From assembly GCA_963204975.1 (NCBI GenBank), contig CAUJJC010000053.1, forward strand, positions 1 to 32,311: DNA of 32,311 nt, written 5' to 3'. Shown one piece after another: positions 7,420 to 15,695 of this stretch. This stretch comes from Verrucomicrobiota bacterium. Its GTDB lineage: Bacteria > Verrucomicrobiota > Verrucomicrobiia > Verrucomicrobiales > Verrucomicrobiaceae. Under the pieces are notes generated by a model. The model saw nothing but the letters and a program-made list of their open reading frames with translations. It searched no databases and had not been told where the DNA came from. Positions within the stretch are counted from its first letter, which is position 1. Each line of letters opens with the position of its first letter. Position numbers and translations under genes: made by a program.

Positions 7420-8697
7420 ATGAACCCCGCCTCCGCAGCCCTCTCTCGCCGCGCCTTTCTCCGAGGCACGGGTGTTTCACTCGCCTTGCCATTCCTTGAT
7501 GTGATGTGGTCGCGCCGAGCGATGGCCACCAACGCCACTCCGCCCAAGCGTCTCGTCACGGTGTGCGCCAGCCTGGGCATCTATCCTGCCGACTTTTTTC
7601 CGAAGAACACTGGCGCGGCCTACCAGCTCTCGCCTTACCTTGAGATGCTCAAGGATCACCGTCAGGATTTCACGGTGTTCTCCGGCCTGTCGCATCCAGA
7701 GCAGGCGGGTGCCAGTGGCCACACCTCGGAGATGACATGGCTCACCTCCGCCAAGCACCCAGGACTCGGAGGCTTCCGCAATACCATCTCCATCGACCAG
7801 CTCATCGCGGAGAAGATCGGCTTTGAAACGCGATTCCCCAGCCTCATCTGGGGCACCAACTCCACCAGCCAGAGCTACACGCGCGGCGGTGTGATGATCC
7901 CCGCCGATTCGCGCCCCTCGCAGATCTTTGCCAAGCTCTTCCTCAATGGCACACCCGACGAGGTGAAGAGTCAGATGCAAAAGCTCCGTGAGGGCCGCAG
8001 CATCATGGATACCGTCAACGATGAGGCCAAGCGTTTCGGCACCCGCGTGGGTGCGGCGGATCGCGACAAACTGGACGAGTATTTCACCTCAGTCCGTGAG
8101 ATGGAGCACCGGCTCGCCAAGGCCGAAGCCTGGGTGCAGAAGCCCAAGCCGCACGTCGATGCGCAACAGCCCAAGGACATCACGGACAATGCGGACAGCG
8201 TGGGGCGTCTCCGTCTTCTCTTCGAACTCATCCCGCTCGCGCTTCAGACGGACAGCTCGCGCCTCATCACCATCCTGCTGCAAGGGACCAATTCCGTTCC
8301 GCCGATCCCCGGCGTGTCCATCGACCATCACAACCTCTCCCATCACGGCCAGGACCCCGAAAAGATCAAGCAGCTCGAACTCATCGAACGCGCCGAGTTG
8401 CAGGCACTCAATGGCCTCCTCGCTTCGCTGAAACAAAAGAAGGAAGGCAATGCCTCGGTGCTGGATAGCACCATGGTCTTGTTCGGCAGCAACCTCGGCA
8501 ATGCCAACAGCCACGACACTCGCAATCTGCCGCTGCTCCTCGCTGGTGGCGGCTTCAAGCACGGGCAGCATCTTGGCTTTGATGCCCAGTCCAATGTGCC
8601 GCTGTGCAATCTCTTCGTGCAGATGCTGCAAAAGATGGACCTGCCCGTCGAGGAGTTTGGCAGCAGCACTGCGAGCAGCGTGAAAGGACTGGCCTAG
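7420..8697 (+). CDS. Tat-exported DUF1552 protein
   Basis: A 425-residue member of the DUF1552 family, whose function is unknown. The N-terminus SRRAFLRG (Arg10-Arg11) followed by TGVSLALPFLDVM is a twin-arginine signal, implying folded export. Family-typical stretches include YPADFFPKNTGAAYQLSPYLE, FTVFSGLSHPE, HTSEMTWLT, IDQLIAEKIG, DHHNLSHHGQDPEKI and VLFGSNLGNANSHDTRNLP; the fold resembles DUF1501/alkaline-phosphatase-like proteins. In Planctomycetes and Verrucomicrobia this family is commonly next to a large cytochrome-domain protein of the DUF1587/1588/1592/1595 group. Here its only close partner is DUF1080-like paralogue B, 17 bases upstream. There is no Shine-Dalgarno before the ATG. 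Confidence 0.9.
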   Translation: MNPASAALSRRAFLRGTGVSLALPFLDVMWSRRAMATNATPPKRLVTVCASLGIYPADFFPKNTGAAYQLSPYLEMLKDHRQDFTVFSGLSHPEQAGASGHTSEMTWLTSAKHPGLGGFRNTISIDQLIAEKIGFETRFPSLIWGTNSTSQSYTRGGVMIPADSRPSQIFAKLFLNGTPDEVKSQMQKLREGRSIMDTVNDEAKRFGTRVGAADRDKLDEYFTSVREMEHRLAKAEAWVQKPKPHVDAQQPKDITDNADSVGRLRLLFELIPLALQTDSSRLITILLQGTNSVPPIPGVSIDHHNLSHHGQDPEKIKQLELIERAELQALNGLLASLKQKKEGNASVLDSTMVLFGSNLGNANSHDTRNLPLLLAGGGFKHGQHLGFDAQSNVPLCNLFVQMLQKMDLPVEEFGSSTASSVKGLA

Positions 8698-8731
8698 TCC
8701 ATCACCTGATCTTCATGAGAGTTTCACAACA

Positions 8732-8763
8732 TCGCTCTTGCTTCCGAAGCCTTGAAAGAGCGA
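8732..8763 (+). promoter_or_regulatory. nested stem-loop just upstream of the MoxR gene
   Basis: TCGCTCTT (8732-8739) pairs exactly with AAGAGCGA (8756-8763). Directly inside it GCTTC (8740-8744) pairs with GAAGC (8746-8750). The result is a 13-pair stem with a five-base bulge (8751-8755), ending 10 bases before the GTG start at 8774. No T-run follows, so it is more likely a leader structure or a processing or attenuation element than a terminator. Confidence 0.45.
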
Positions 8764-8773
8764 CAGTTGCGGC

Positions 8774-9730
8774 GTGTCCACCTCATCCCATCCCTCCAGC
8801 CTGACACTTCCTGTCGAACCCTCTCACGCGAAGCAGCGCATTGATACGCTCATCGCTTCCGTGGGGCAGGTCATCATCGGCAAAGACGACGCCATCCGGC
8901 TCGCCGTCACCTGCCTGCTAGCCCGAGGGCACCTGCTTTTTGAAGACCTGCCAGGCGTGGGCAAGACCACCCTTTCACAGACCCTCGCACGCGCTCTCGG
9001 CCTCAATTTCCGACGGGTGCAATTCACCAGCGACCTCCTCCCGGCGGACATCCTTGGAGCCTCCATCTTCGAGCGCGAAAGCTCCAGCTTTGTCTTCAAA
9101 CCGGGACCCATCTTCACCCAGGTGCTGCTCGCCGATGAGATCAATCGCGCCACGCCCAAGACCCAGTCCGCCCTGCTCGAAGCCATGGAGGAAGGCCAGG
9201 TCACAGCCGATGGCTACACTCACGCCCTGCCCGAGCCCTTCTTCGTCATCGCCACGCAGAACCCCACCACGCAGATGGGCACCTTCCCGCTGCCCGAGTC
9301 CCAGCTCGACCGCTTTCTGATGCGCCTCGAACTCGGCATCCCAGCGCGCGATGCCGAGCGCCGCATGTTGATGGGTGATGATCGTCGCGAGATTGTCCGC
9401 AACCTCGTCGCCACCCTGGCACCTGATGAGCTTCGTTCCCTTCAACAGTGCAGTCGCGCCGTGCATGTGTCCCCCGCCCTGCTCGACTACGTGCAGGACC
9501 TGCTCGCCGCCAGCCGACAGCACGGTCACGGATTGTCCCCGCGTGCTGGCATTGCCCTGCTGGCCGCCGCCCGCGCCTGGGCCTTACTCCAAGGTCGCCC
9601 CATGGTCATCCCCGAAGACGTCCAAGCCATCGGCCCCGCCGTCATGGCCCATCGCCTCGATCGCGTCATCGAAGGCATGACCGGCCGCGATCTCGCAGCG
9701 CGCCTGATCAAGGATGTGCCGGTGGTTTAA
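8774..9730 (+). CDS. MoxR-family AAA+ ATPase
   Basis: A cytosolic AAA+ ATPase of 318 residues in the MoxR group, proteins that act as chaperones or remodelers for partner complexes, often with DUF58 and von Willebrand-type proteins. Walker A is GVGKTT (residues 61-66). Walker B is LLADEINRA, with the acidic pair at 120-121. Other motifs are TQNPTTQMGTFPLPESQLDRF and the sensor/arginine region LSPRAGIALLAAARAWA. The reading frame starts with GTG at 8774. The next gene carries the DUF58 and transglutaminase parts that normally form a MoxR-DUF58-TgpA gene set, so a joint role in envelope assembly or maturation is likely by analogy. The genes are 77 bases apart with a stem-loop in the gap. Confidence 0.93.
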   Translation: MSTSSHPSSLTLPVEPSHAKQRIDTLIASVGQVIIGKDDAIRLAVTCLLARGHLLFEDLPGVGKTTLSQTLARALGLNFRRVQFTSDLLPADILGASIFERESSSFVFKPGPIFTQVLLADEINRATPKTQSALLEAMEEGQVTADGYTHALPEPFFVIATQNPTTQMGTFPLPESQLDRFLMRLELGIPARDAERRMLMGDDRREIVRNLVATLAPDELRSLQQCSRAVHVSPALLDYVQDLLAASRQHGHGLSPRAGIALLAAARAWALLQGRPMVIPEDVQAIGPAVMAHRLDRVIEGMTGRDLAARLIKDVPVV

Positions 9731-9737
9731 CATAGAT

Positions 9738-9772
9738 CCCATTCGTCACATCAGTCTTCTGTGACCTATGGG
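9738..9772 (+). promoter_or_regulatory. long inverted repeat between MoxR and DUF58-transglutaminase genes
   Basis: CCCATTCGTCACA (9738-9750) and TGTGACCTATGGG (9760-9772) are complementary at 11 of 13 positions, with a nine-base spacer. The TCACA/TGTGA order is the reverse of a CRP site. It fills most of the 77-base gap between the two genes of the unit. It could be an RNA stem-loop that sets the ratio of the two products, or a dimer-binding operator. Confidence 0.5.
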
Positions 9773-9807
9773 ACACATGCGACTGATACACTCCTGATCG
9801 AAGAATT

Positions 9808-12681
9808 ATGATCCGCCTCCGCCCCAATCATCACACCATCGCCCTCGGCGCGATGCTGGTGACTATGTGGTATGCGAGTTCGGCGCAGCAGAATGGGGGT
9901 GCGTTTGTGCTCACCTTCCTCACCCTCGCGCTGGCGTTGGTCTCGCTGCTTCATGCGTGGACCAATCTGCGCGCGGTTGAGATTCAGGCGGGCGTGATTC
10001 CCGCCGTGCAGGAGGGCGAGATGGTGTGCGTGCCGCTCGCCTTGAGCGTGGGCAAGGGTCGGGTGCCCTGTGGATTGGAGGTCACGGCGAGCAGTGCCGT
10101 GGAGCCCGTGTTCATTGAGATGCTGACTCCTGGCCAGCCCAAACGCATCGAGCTGCGACTTCGACCCTCCCATCATGGCCGTGCAGACAAGATCAAGATT
10201 GTCGTGCGCAGCTACTACCCGCTCGGGTTTTTCACCACCACACGCATGGTCGAAGTGGCACAGTCGCGCATGGTGCTGCCCAAGCCCGAGGGAACCCTGC
10301 CCCTGCCGACCGCCATACAAGGAAACGCAACCAACCTCCAGTCGCGCCCGGCAAGAAATCAGGGGGACGGCGAGGACTTTGCCGGAGTGCGTGAATGGGT
10401 GCCGGGCGATTCGTTGCGCCATGTGGACTGGAAGGCGGTCGCACGCGAGCGCCCGATGATGGTGAAGCTCTGGTCCGGCTCGCCGCCCAGCGTGGTATGG
10501 TTGAACTGGGACTCGCTCGACCTGCCCGAGGATGAACGCACCCGCCAAATCGCGCAGTGGGTAGTGCTCGCGGAGCAGGAAGGCTTGGCCTACGGAATGC
10601 GACTTCCTGGTGTGGTCATTTCGCCCGACTACGGCCCTGTTCATCAGCGTCGCTGCATGGAGGCCCTGGCCACACATGGCGAAGGCGTAGGCACGTCGGC
10701 ACCCTCCGTCGTCACCTCCCATGATGTGCCACCCGCACCACACGAATCCACCGCTGAGGTGCCGGGGATGCCTTTGACGATGATGCTCTCGGCCATGGTG
10801 CTCTCCGTCTTGCCCGTGCTCACCAGCGTGCCTGCGGCAGGTCCCTTGGCTCTGCTCGTGGGACTGCTCTTCCGCTGGCGCATGAAGCAGCCGGTCGCTA
10901 TCGGCTGGCGTCTGGTGCCGGCATTCATCGCGGTGTTTGGCACCTGGTGGCAGCTCGGCACTCTCAAGGGCCTGGAAGCAGGTGTGGCTGTGCTGCTGGG
11001 CATGACGGCCGCCAAGCTGATCGAAGCCCGCACCCCGCGTGACATGCAACTGCTCTCGCTGCTCGGCTGGTTCCTCTGCCTGTGCAGCCTCTCGATTGAC
11101 CAGGCCATCGGCCACTCCTTGTGGGCGTATGCGATGTTTCTCCTGATTGCGATTGCCTTGGTCCGGTTCCGTCGTGGCTCGGCAGGCATGAAGTCGCCGC
11201 TGAAGGTGTGTTTTACCATGTTAGGCCAGGCCGTGCCGTTTGTGGTGCTTCTCTTCTTCTTGTTCCCGCGCGACTCCCTCGGCATCGCCCAGCGACTCAA
11301 TCGAGTGCTCGTGAATCGCACCGGCATGTCGGACAAACTCGATCCGGGCAGTGTGGCCAACATTGCCCGCAGTCAGGAGGTGGCCTTCCGCGCGAATTTT
11401 GATGACACAACCCAGACGCCGCCCGTGAACACTCGCTACTGGCGCTGCATCGTGATGACGCAGTGCAATGGCATGCACTGGGAACGCGGCGGCAGCCTCA
11501 GCGACCAGCCGCGTCGTCCCACGCCGCCCAACCAACTGGTGGATCAAATCATCACCCTGTCACCCCACGGTGGCCGCTGGCTGCCTGCGTATGATCGTCC
11601 TGCACGCGTCCGCTCGCAAAACGAAGAGCACCTCATCTCGCCTGACGAAGACACGCTGCAAAGCCTCACTGAAGTGACCAGCGTGCGCCGATACAAGGTA
11701 GCCTCCTCGCTAGACACCACCTACCACCCATTGAAGCTCGATCACCGAGCTGCCAATCTCCAGGTGCCACGACAGGTGCCGCAGCGAGTGCGTGATCTGG
11801 CCGCCAGCTTTGCACAGGCAGACACGCCCGATGCGATGGTCCAGAGGGCTCTCGACTGGTTCCGCGGCCAGGGTTTTCAATACACTCTGGAGCCAGGCAC
11901 TTATGACAAAGGTCAGGAGTTGGAGCAGTTCCTCTTCGATCGGAAGCTCGGCTTCTGCGAGCACTACGCTGCCTCATTCGCGCTGCTAATGCGGCTGGCG
12001 AAGGTGCCCTCGCGCATCGTGATCGGTTACCTTGGCGGCGAGTTCAATTCGAGCGGCTACTACACCATTCGACAGTCCGATGCTCACGCGTGGGCCGAAG
12101 TGTGGATCGAAGGCAAGGGCTGGCAACGCGTGGACCCGACTGCTGTCCTCGCGCCACAGCGTGTCACCGCCGATCTGCGCTCGATGCTGGAAGCCGGTGC
12201 CGAGGGCGTGTTCGGCGCGGCGCGAAACACTTGGCTGGGCCGCTCGCTCGATGGGGTGAGGCAGGCATGGGACCACGCGAACTATCTCTGGTATGAACGC
12301 GTAGTGCAGTTCGATGAGCAGGAGCAGTTCGATCTCTGGATGCGGCTGGGTCTGATGCGAATGCCCATTCACATCCTCGCCTCGGGTGTGCTCTTCCTGT
12401 TCGGTTTGCCACTCCTCGCGATCTGGCTCTGGCTGCGCCGCTCCGCCAGGCATCCCGATCCTGCTGCACGACTGTGGCTTTCCTTCTGTGGTGGCCTCGC
12501 CAAGGCAGGCGTCAAACGCGAGAGCAATGAAGGCCCTCTCGCCTTCGCCCAACGCGCGTCCGCCAAGCTGCCTGACAAAGCGAAAGCCATCGAGCGAGTC
12601 GCCCAGCTCTACCTCTCCACTCGCTACGGTGACCACTCCACTGCCCTCGCCGAGATGAAGCAGGCGATTCGCGAAGCCTAG
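9808..12681 (+). CDS. DUF58 - DUF3488/transglutaminase (TgpA-like) fusion
   Basis: A 957-residue membrane protein joining two usually separate partners. Residues 1-290 are DUF58-like: two helices (about 10-50), then the signature GEDFAGVREWVPGDSLRHVD (188-207) followed by WKAVARE. Residues 321-490 hold several transmembrane helices with the TgpA/DUF3488 hallmarks LLGWFLCLCSLSIDQ and FFLFPRDSLGI. Then come RTGMSDKLDPGSV and YWRCIVM. The periplasmic transglutaminase-like core (about 650-790) has the full triad: Cys717 in LGFCEHYAAS, His760 in SDAHAWAEVW and Asp776 in RVDPTA. A last helix (about 868-890) leads to a cytosolic C-terminal tail of DUF4129 type. In most bacteria MoxR, DUF58 and TgpA are three genes; here the last two are one frame with no stop or shift. 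The reaction and substrate are unknown; a cysteine-type peptidoglycan or protein modification is inference. Confidence 0.92.
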   Translation: MIRLRPNHHTIALGAMLVTMWYASSAQQNGGAFVLTFLTLALALVSLLHAWTNLRAVEIQAGVIPAVQEGEMVCVPLALSVGKGRVPCGLEVTASSAVEPVFIEMLTPGQPKRIELRLRPSHHGRADKIKIVVRSYYPLGFFTTTRMVEVAQSRMVLPKPEGTLPLPTAIQGNATNLQSRPARNQGDGEDFAGVREWVPGDSLRHVDWKAVARERPMMVKLWSGSPPSVVWLNWDSLDLPEDERTRQIAQWVVLAEQEGLAYGMRLPGVVISPDYGPVHQRRCMEALATHGEGVGTSAPSVVTSHDVPPAPHESTAEVPGMPLTMMLSAMVLSVLPVLTSVPAAGPLALLVGLLFRWRMKQPVAIGWRLVPAFIAVFGTWWQLGTLKGLEAGVAVLLGMTAAKLIEARTPRDMQLLSLLGWFLCLCSLSIDQAIGHSLWAYAMFLLIAIALVRFRRGSAGMKSPLKVCFTMLGQAVPFVVLLFFLFPRDSLGIAQRLNRVLVNRTGMSDKLDPGSVANIARSQEVAFRANFDDTTQTPPVNTRYWRCIVMTQCNGMHWERGGSLSDQPRRPTPPNQLVDQIITLSPHGGRWLPAYDRPARVRSQNEEHLISPDEDTLQSLTEVTSVRRYKVASSLDTTYHPLKLDHRAANLQVPRQVPQRVRDLAASFAQADTPDAMVQRALDWFRGQGFQYTLEPGTYDKGQELEQFLFDRKLGFCEHYAASFALLMRLAKVPSRIVIGYLGGEFNSSGYYTIRQSDAHAWAEVWIEGKGWQRVDPTAVLAPQRVTADLRSMLEAGAEGVFGAARNTWLGRSLDGVRQAWDHANYLWYERVVQFDEQEQFDLWMRLGLMRMPIHILASGVLFLFGLPLLAIWLWLRRSARHPDPAARLWLSFCGGLAKAGVKRESNEGPLAFAQRASAKLPDKAKAIERVAQLYLSTRYGDHSTALAEMKQAIREA

Positions 12682-12745
12682 CTCGGGCTCATCGAAGTGG
12701 AGCGGCAAGCATTACTTGACCAAGGCCACGTCTCCTCATCGCTTC

Positions 12746-12820
12746 GTCATTGGTCATTGGTCATTGGTCATTGGTCATTGGTCATTGGTCATTGGTCATT
12801 GGTCATTGGTCATTGGTCAT
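12746..12820 (+). repeat. heptanucleotide tandem repeat, unit TGGTCAT x10.7
   Basis: Ten perfect copies of TGGTCAT fill 12751-12820, preceded by a partial unit GTCAT at 12746-12750. There is no variation between units, a sign of recent slippage. Because the unit is seven bases, the array reads as a seven-codon cycle (WSLVIGH) with no stop in any forward frame. It lies in the 206-base gap after the DUF58-transglutaminase gene and 68 bases before the nucleotidyltransferase ATG at 12888. Confidence 0.97.
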
Positions 12821-12887
12821 TCACCAGTCCCTCATCGCCTTCATCCTTGATCCGACCTCCCGACGCGTGGATAAGAAGCCGCCTCTC

Positions 12888-14216
12888 ATGAACGCTCGCG
12901 ACGCCGCCATTGCCACGATTCAAAAGCTCCACAGCGCTGGACATCAAGCCATGCTCGCGGGGGGCTGCGTTCGTGATCGACTACTGGGCAAGGAGCCCAA
13001 GGATTACGATGTGGCCACCAGTGCTCGTCCGGCCCAGGTGATCGAATTGTTCCCCGGAGCACTCACTGTGGGAGCACACTTCGGCGTCGTGATCGTGCGA
13101 CAAGGCGACGAGCACATCGAGGTCGCCACCTTCCGCCAGGACGGCGTGTATGCGGATGGACGGCATCCTGAGAGTGTCACGTTCTCCACGCCCGAGATGG
13201 ACGCGCAGCGTCGCGACTTCACGGTGAACGGCCTCTTCGAAGATCCCATCCGTGGCGAGATCATCGACTACGTCGGCGGGCAGGATGACATGCAAGCAAA
13301 GGTATTGCGTGCGATTGGCGATCCCACGAAGCGGTTTACAGAAGACCATCTCCGCCTGATGCGCGCCGTGCGTTTCGCCACCGTGCTGGGCTTTGAGATC
13401 GAGGCTGAAACGTGGACCGCCGTGAAAGCTCTGGCACCGCAGATCAGGCATGTGAGCATGGAGCGTCTGCGCGAAGAGTTCAGCCGCACCATGCTGCATC
13501 GGAATCGTGTGCGCGGCTTCGACCTTCTCGTCGAGAGCGGCTTGATGAAGGCTCTGCTGCCTGAGATCCTGGTGCTGCAAGGTTGTGAGCAGCCACCGCA
13601 ATTTCATCCCGAGGGCGATGTGTTCATTCACACCCGCCTCATGCTCAGCCTTCTACCCGAGGAAGTCTCGCTGCCGCTGGTGCTTTCCGTGCTCTTCCAC
13701 GACATCGCGAAGCCCGCCACCCAGACCGTCGATGATACGGGTCGCATACGCTTCAACGGTCACGACATGGTTGGCGCACGCATGACGGACCACATCCTGC
13801 GTCGCCTCAAGTATCCTAACCAGGTTGTGGAGACAACGGTTGAAGCGGTGGCCAATCACATGGTCTTCAAGGATGTGCCCAAGATGCGCGTATCGAAGCT
13901 CAAGCGCTTCATGGCCCGCCCTGGATTCGATGACGAACTCGAACTCCACCGTGTGGACTGCCTCGGCTGCCACGGGATGCTGGATAACTTCGAGTTCCTG
14001 CTCGCGAAGAAGGATGAGTTCGCCAACGAACCGCTCATTCCCCCGCGTCTTATCAATGGCGGCGATCTCATTGCCCTCGGTTGGAAACCCAGCCCTCTCC
14101 TCGGGGCGGTTCTCGAAGCCGTGCAAACTCTGCAACTCGAAGGCACGCTCACCACACGCGAAGAAGCCCTCGAATGGGTGCGTGCGAACGGTGCGAGCGT
14201 GACGCTCGAAAGTTAA
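12888..14216 (+). CDS. cca: CCA-adding / poly(A) polymerase family nucleotidyltransferase
   Basis: A class II tRNA nucleotidyltransferase/poly(A) polymerase of 442 residues that adds CCA or adenosines to RNA 3' ends. The head domain shows AMLAGGCVRDRLLG (Gly25-Gly26) and KDYDVAT, with the catalytic acidic pair Asp39 and Asp41. RRDFTVNGLFEDP follows, then the neck region FTEDHLRLMRAVRFA. An HD-type domain begins near FHDIAKP. The in-frame opening reaches back to TTG at 12750 inside the heptamer repeat, but those residues are a translation of the repeat and do not belong to the family; ATG at 12888 starts directly before the conserved head. CCA and poly(A) specificity cannot be told apart here, so the symbol is a best guess. 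Its stop is two bases before the stop of the convergent glycosylase gene. Confidence 0.92.
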   Translation: MNARDAAIATIQKLHSAGHQAMLAGGCVRDRLLGKEPKDYDVATSARPAQVIELFPGALTVGAHFGVVIVRQGDEHIEVATFRQDGVYADGRHPESVTFSTPEMDAQRRDFTVNGLFEDPIRGEIIDYVGGQDDMQAKVLRAIGDPTKRFTEDHLRLMRAVRFATVLGFEIEAETWTAVKALAPQIRHVSMERLREEFSRTMLHRNRVRGFDLLVESGLMKALLPEILVLQGCEQPPQFHPEGDVFIHTRLMLSLLPEEVSLPLVLSVLFHDIAKPATQTVDDTGRIRFNGHDMVGARMTDHILRRLKYPNQVVETTVEAVANHMVFKDVPKMRVSKLKRFMARPGFDDELELHRVDCLGCHGMLDNFEFLLAKKDEFANEPLIPPRLINGGDLIALGWKPSPLLGAVLEAVQTLQLEGTLTTREEALEWVRANGASVTLES

Positions 14217-14218
14217 AT

Positions 14219-14821
14219 TCACCCCACTTTCTTCACCCGTCCATGCGGCACGCTGACGTGGCGATTGTCCTTGGCGAGGAAGCGCCAGGGGTAGTCGGCG
14301 GCTTGGCTGATGCCGACTCGCACGTCGCTGAGAACTTCGTGCGAATTCGTGGGCGCAGATGCTCGCAGTCCGCAACCCGCAGGACGTTGTTTGCCGACCA
14401 AGGGCGTCCCGTGATGCTTGCCATCAATGGCGAGAGCGAGGGCGAGTTTGCCGGGACCGGAACATAGTTCGTGCAGCTTCTCGCGTTGCCTGCGCTGCTG
14501 CATGACTTCGATGCCACGACGTGGATCGAGGGCACGCACAAGGATGAGTCCATCGCGTTCACCACCTTTCACCAGGAGGTTGAACAACCAATACATGCCG
14601 TAATTGAAATACACGTAGGCTGAGCCCGGCGACTGCGACTTCACGAACTCGCGTGCGCTCGGTCGCGTGGCGGTGTGACAAGCGGGATCGCCTTCAGCGG
14701 CGTAGGCTTCGGTCTCGATGATGATGCCCGAGCACTCATGCCAGACGAGTTCAGTCCCGACGAGATCGCGAGCGACTTCGACCACATCGCGCTGGAAGAA
14801 TGCTGTGCCAAGAAATGCCAT
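14219..14821 (-). CDS. 3-methyladenine DNA glycosylase (AAG/MPG family)
   Basis: A base-excision enzyme that removes alkylated or deaminated purines such as 3-methyladenine and hypoxanthine. The 200-residue product fits the family. It shows IIIETEAYAAEGDPACH (residues 33-49, containing the catalytic Glu of the ETEAY motif), GSAYVYFNYGMYWLFN with the base-flipping Tyr region, CSGPGKLALALAIDG and RVGISQAADYPWRF near the end. It starts with ATG at 14821, six bases after the stop of the Nif3-like gene on the same strand, so the two are cotranscribed. The stop faces the nucleotidyltransferase stop two bases away, with no visible terminator. Confidence 0.94.
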   Translation of the reverse strand: MAFLGTAFFQRDVVEVARDLVGTELVWHECSGIIIETEAYAAEGDPACHTATRPSAREFVKSQSPGSAYVYFNYGMYWLFNLLVKGGERDGLILVRALDPRRGIEVMQQRRQREKLHELCSGPGKLALALAIDGKHHGTPLVGKQRPAGCGLRASAPTNSHEVLSDVRVGISQAADYPWRFLAKDNRHVSVPHGRVKKVG

Positions 14822-14827
14822 CAGGCT

Positions 14828-15583
14828 TCACAATCCGGTCGGATGATCAACGAACTCCCACGGAAGCCCAAAGCGCTCCATGAGGTGACTGGCGAGGGCT
14901 TTGACGCCGAAGGTCTCGGTAGCGTAATGCCCGGCGTAGATGAGGTTGATGCCCAGTTCCTCGGCGAGGGTGTAGCTCCAGTGCGGGCCTTCACCAGTGA
15001 TGAAGGTGTCGATCCCAGCCGCTTTCGCCGCAGCCACTTCGGCACCTGCGCCGCCTGTGACGATGCCGATGCGACGAGCAATCGAAGGTCCGCCAGGGCA
15101 GACATGCACGGTCGTTCCAGTCGCTTGGCGGAGGCGTTCAACGAGTTCTTCACGCGGCAGCTCGGTCTCGGTGCGCAGTCCGATGTCGGTGCCCTTGTAA
15201 GGATGGAAACTCGCCGTCGGAGCAAGACCAATGGCATTCATCAGGACGGCGTTGTTGCCCCACCTCGGATGCGCATCCAGCGGCAGGTGGGCGGAGTAGA
15301 TGGCGAGGTTGTTCTCGATGCAGAGCCTGGACTTCTCAAAGACGCTGCCCGTGCAGGGTTGAAGTCCGCTCCAGAACAGGCCGTGATGCACAAGCAACAA
15401 GTCGGCACGCGCCTCCACCGCCTTACGGATCACGGGCAGACAAGCATCGACGGCAGCGACAACCCGAGTGACTTCGCCCTTCGCATTCTGCATCTGGAGT
15501 CCGTTCAAGGCGGGGCCATAGTCGGTGATCTCAGCGATGCGGAGTTCGGTATCGAGATACGTGGTGAGGTCGGAGAGCAGCAT
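14828..15583 (-). CDS. Nif3-like dinuclear metal centre protein
   Basis: A 251-residue member of the Nif3/YbgI/YqfO (DUF34) family, hexameric proteins with a two-metal site; some are annotated as GTP cyclohydrolase 1 type 2, but the true role is unsettled. Metal-ligand stretches visible are LLLVHHGLFW, YSAHLPLDAHPRWGNNAVL and, near the C-terminus, GEGPHWSYTLAEE with IYAGHYATETFGV. The frame extends to a GTG at 15619, but ATG at 15583 (MLLSDLTTYLDTEL) begins where the family begins. It lies directly upstream of the alkyladenine glycosylase gene in a two-gene unit. Confidence 0.93.
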   Translation of the reverse strand: MLLSDLTTYLDTELRIAEITDYGPALNGLQMQNAKGEVTRVVAAVDACLPVIRKAVEARADLLLVHHGLFWSGLQPCTGSVFEKSRLCIENNLAIYSAHLPLDAHPRWGNNAVLMNAIGLAPTASFHPYKGTDIGLRTETELPREELVERLRQATGTTVHVCPGGPSIARRIGIVTGGAGAEVAAAKAAGIDTFITGEGPHWSYTLAEELGINLIYAGHYATETFGVKALASHLMERFGLPWEFVDHPTGL

Positions 15584-15695
15584 GGGCACAGAGGGATCAC
15601 AGGTTGGCTGAGATTGCACCCTGATTTCGATGGTCGTGATCGGTGTCGTGGCCGTGGTCGTGAGATGCTAGCGGGCTCGAATGCTCAAACCTCTC

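Noticed and set aside
9746-9764. CRP/FNR-like site from TCACA and TGTGA
   Set aside because: The order and spacing are TCACA-N9-TGTGA, the reverse of the CRP consensus TGTGA-N6-TCACA.
9766-11115. Open frame of 449 codons on the minus strand
   Set aside because: Antisense shadow of the DUF58-transglutaminase gene, His/Gln/Arg-rich with no motif.
12746-12820. CRISPR array
   Set aside because: Units are seven bases with no spacers; no cas genes are present.
12750-12887. In-frame N-terminal extension of the nucleotidyltransferase from a TTG start inside the heptamer array
   Set aside because: The residues are only a translation of the repeat and of leader DNA; the family begins at ATG 12888.
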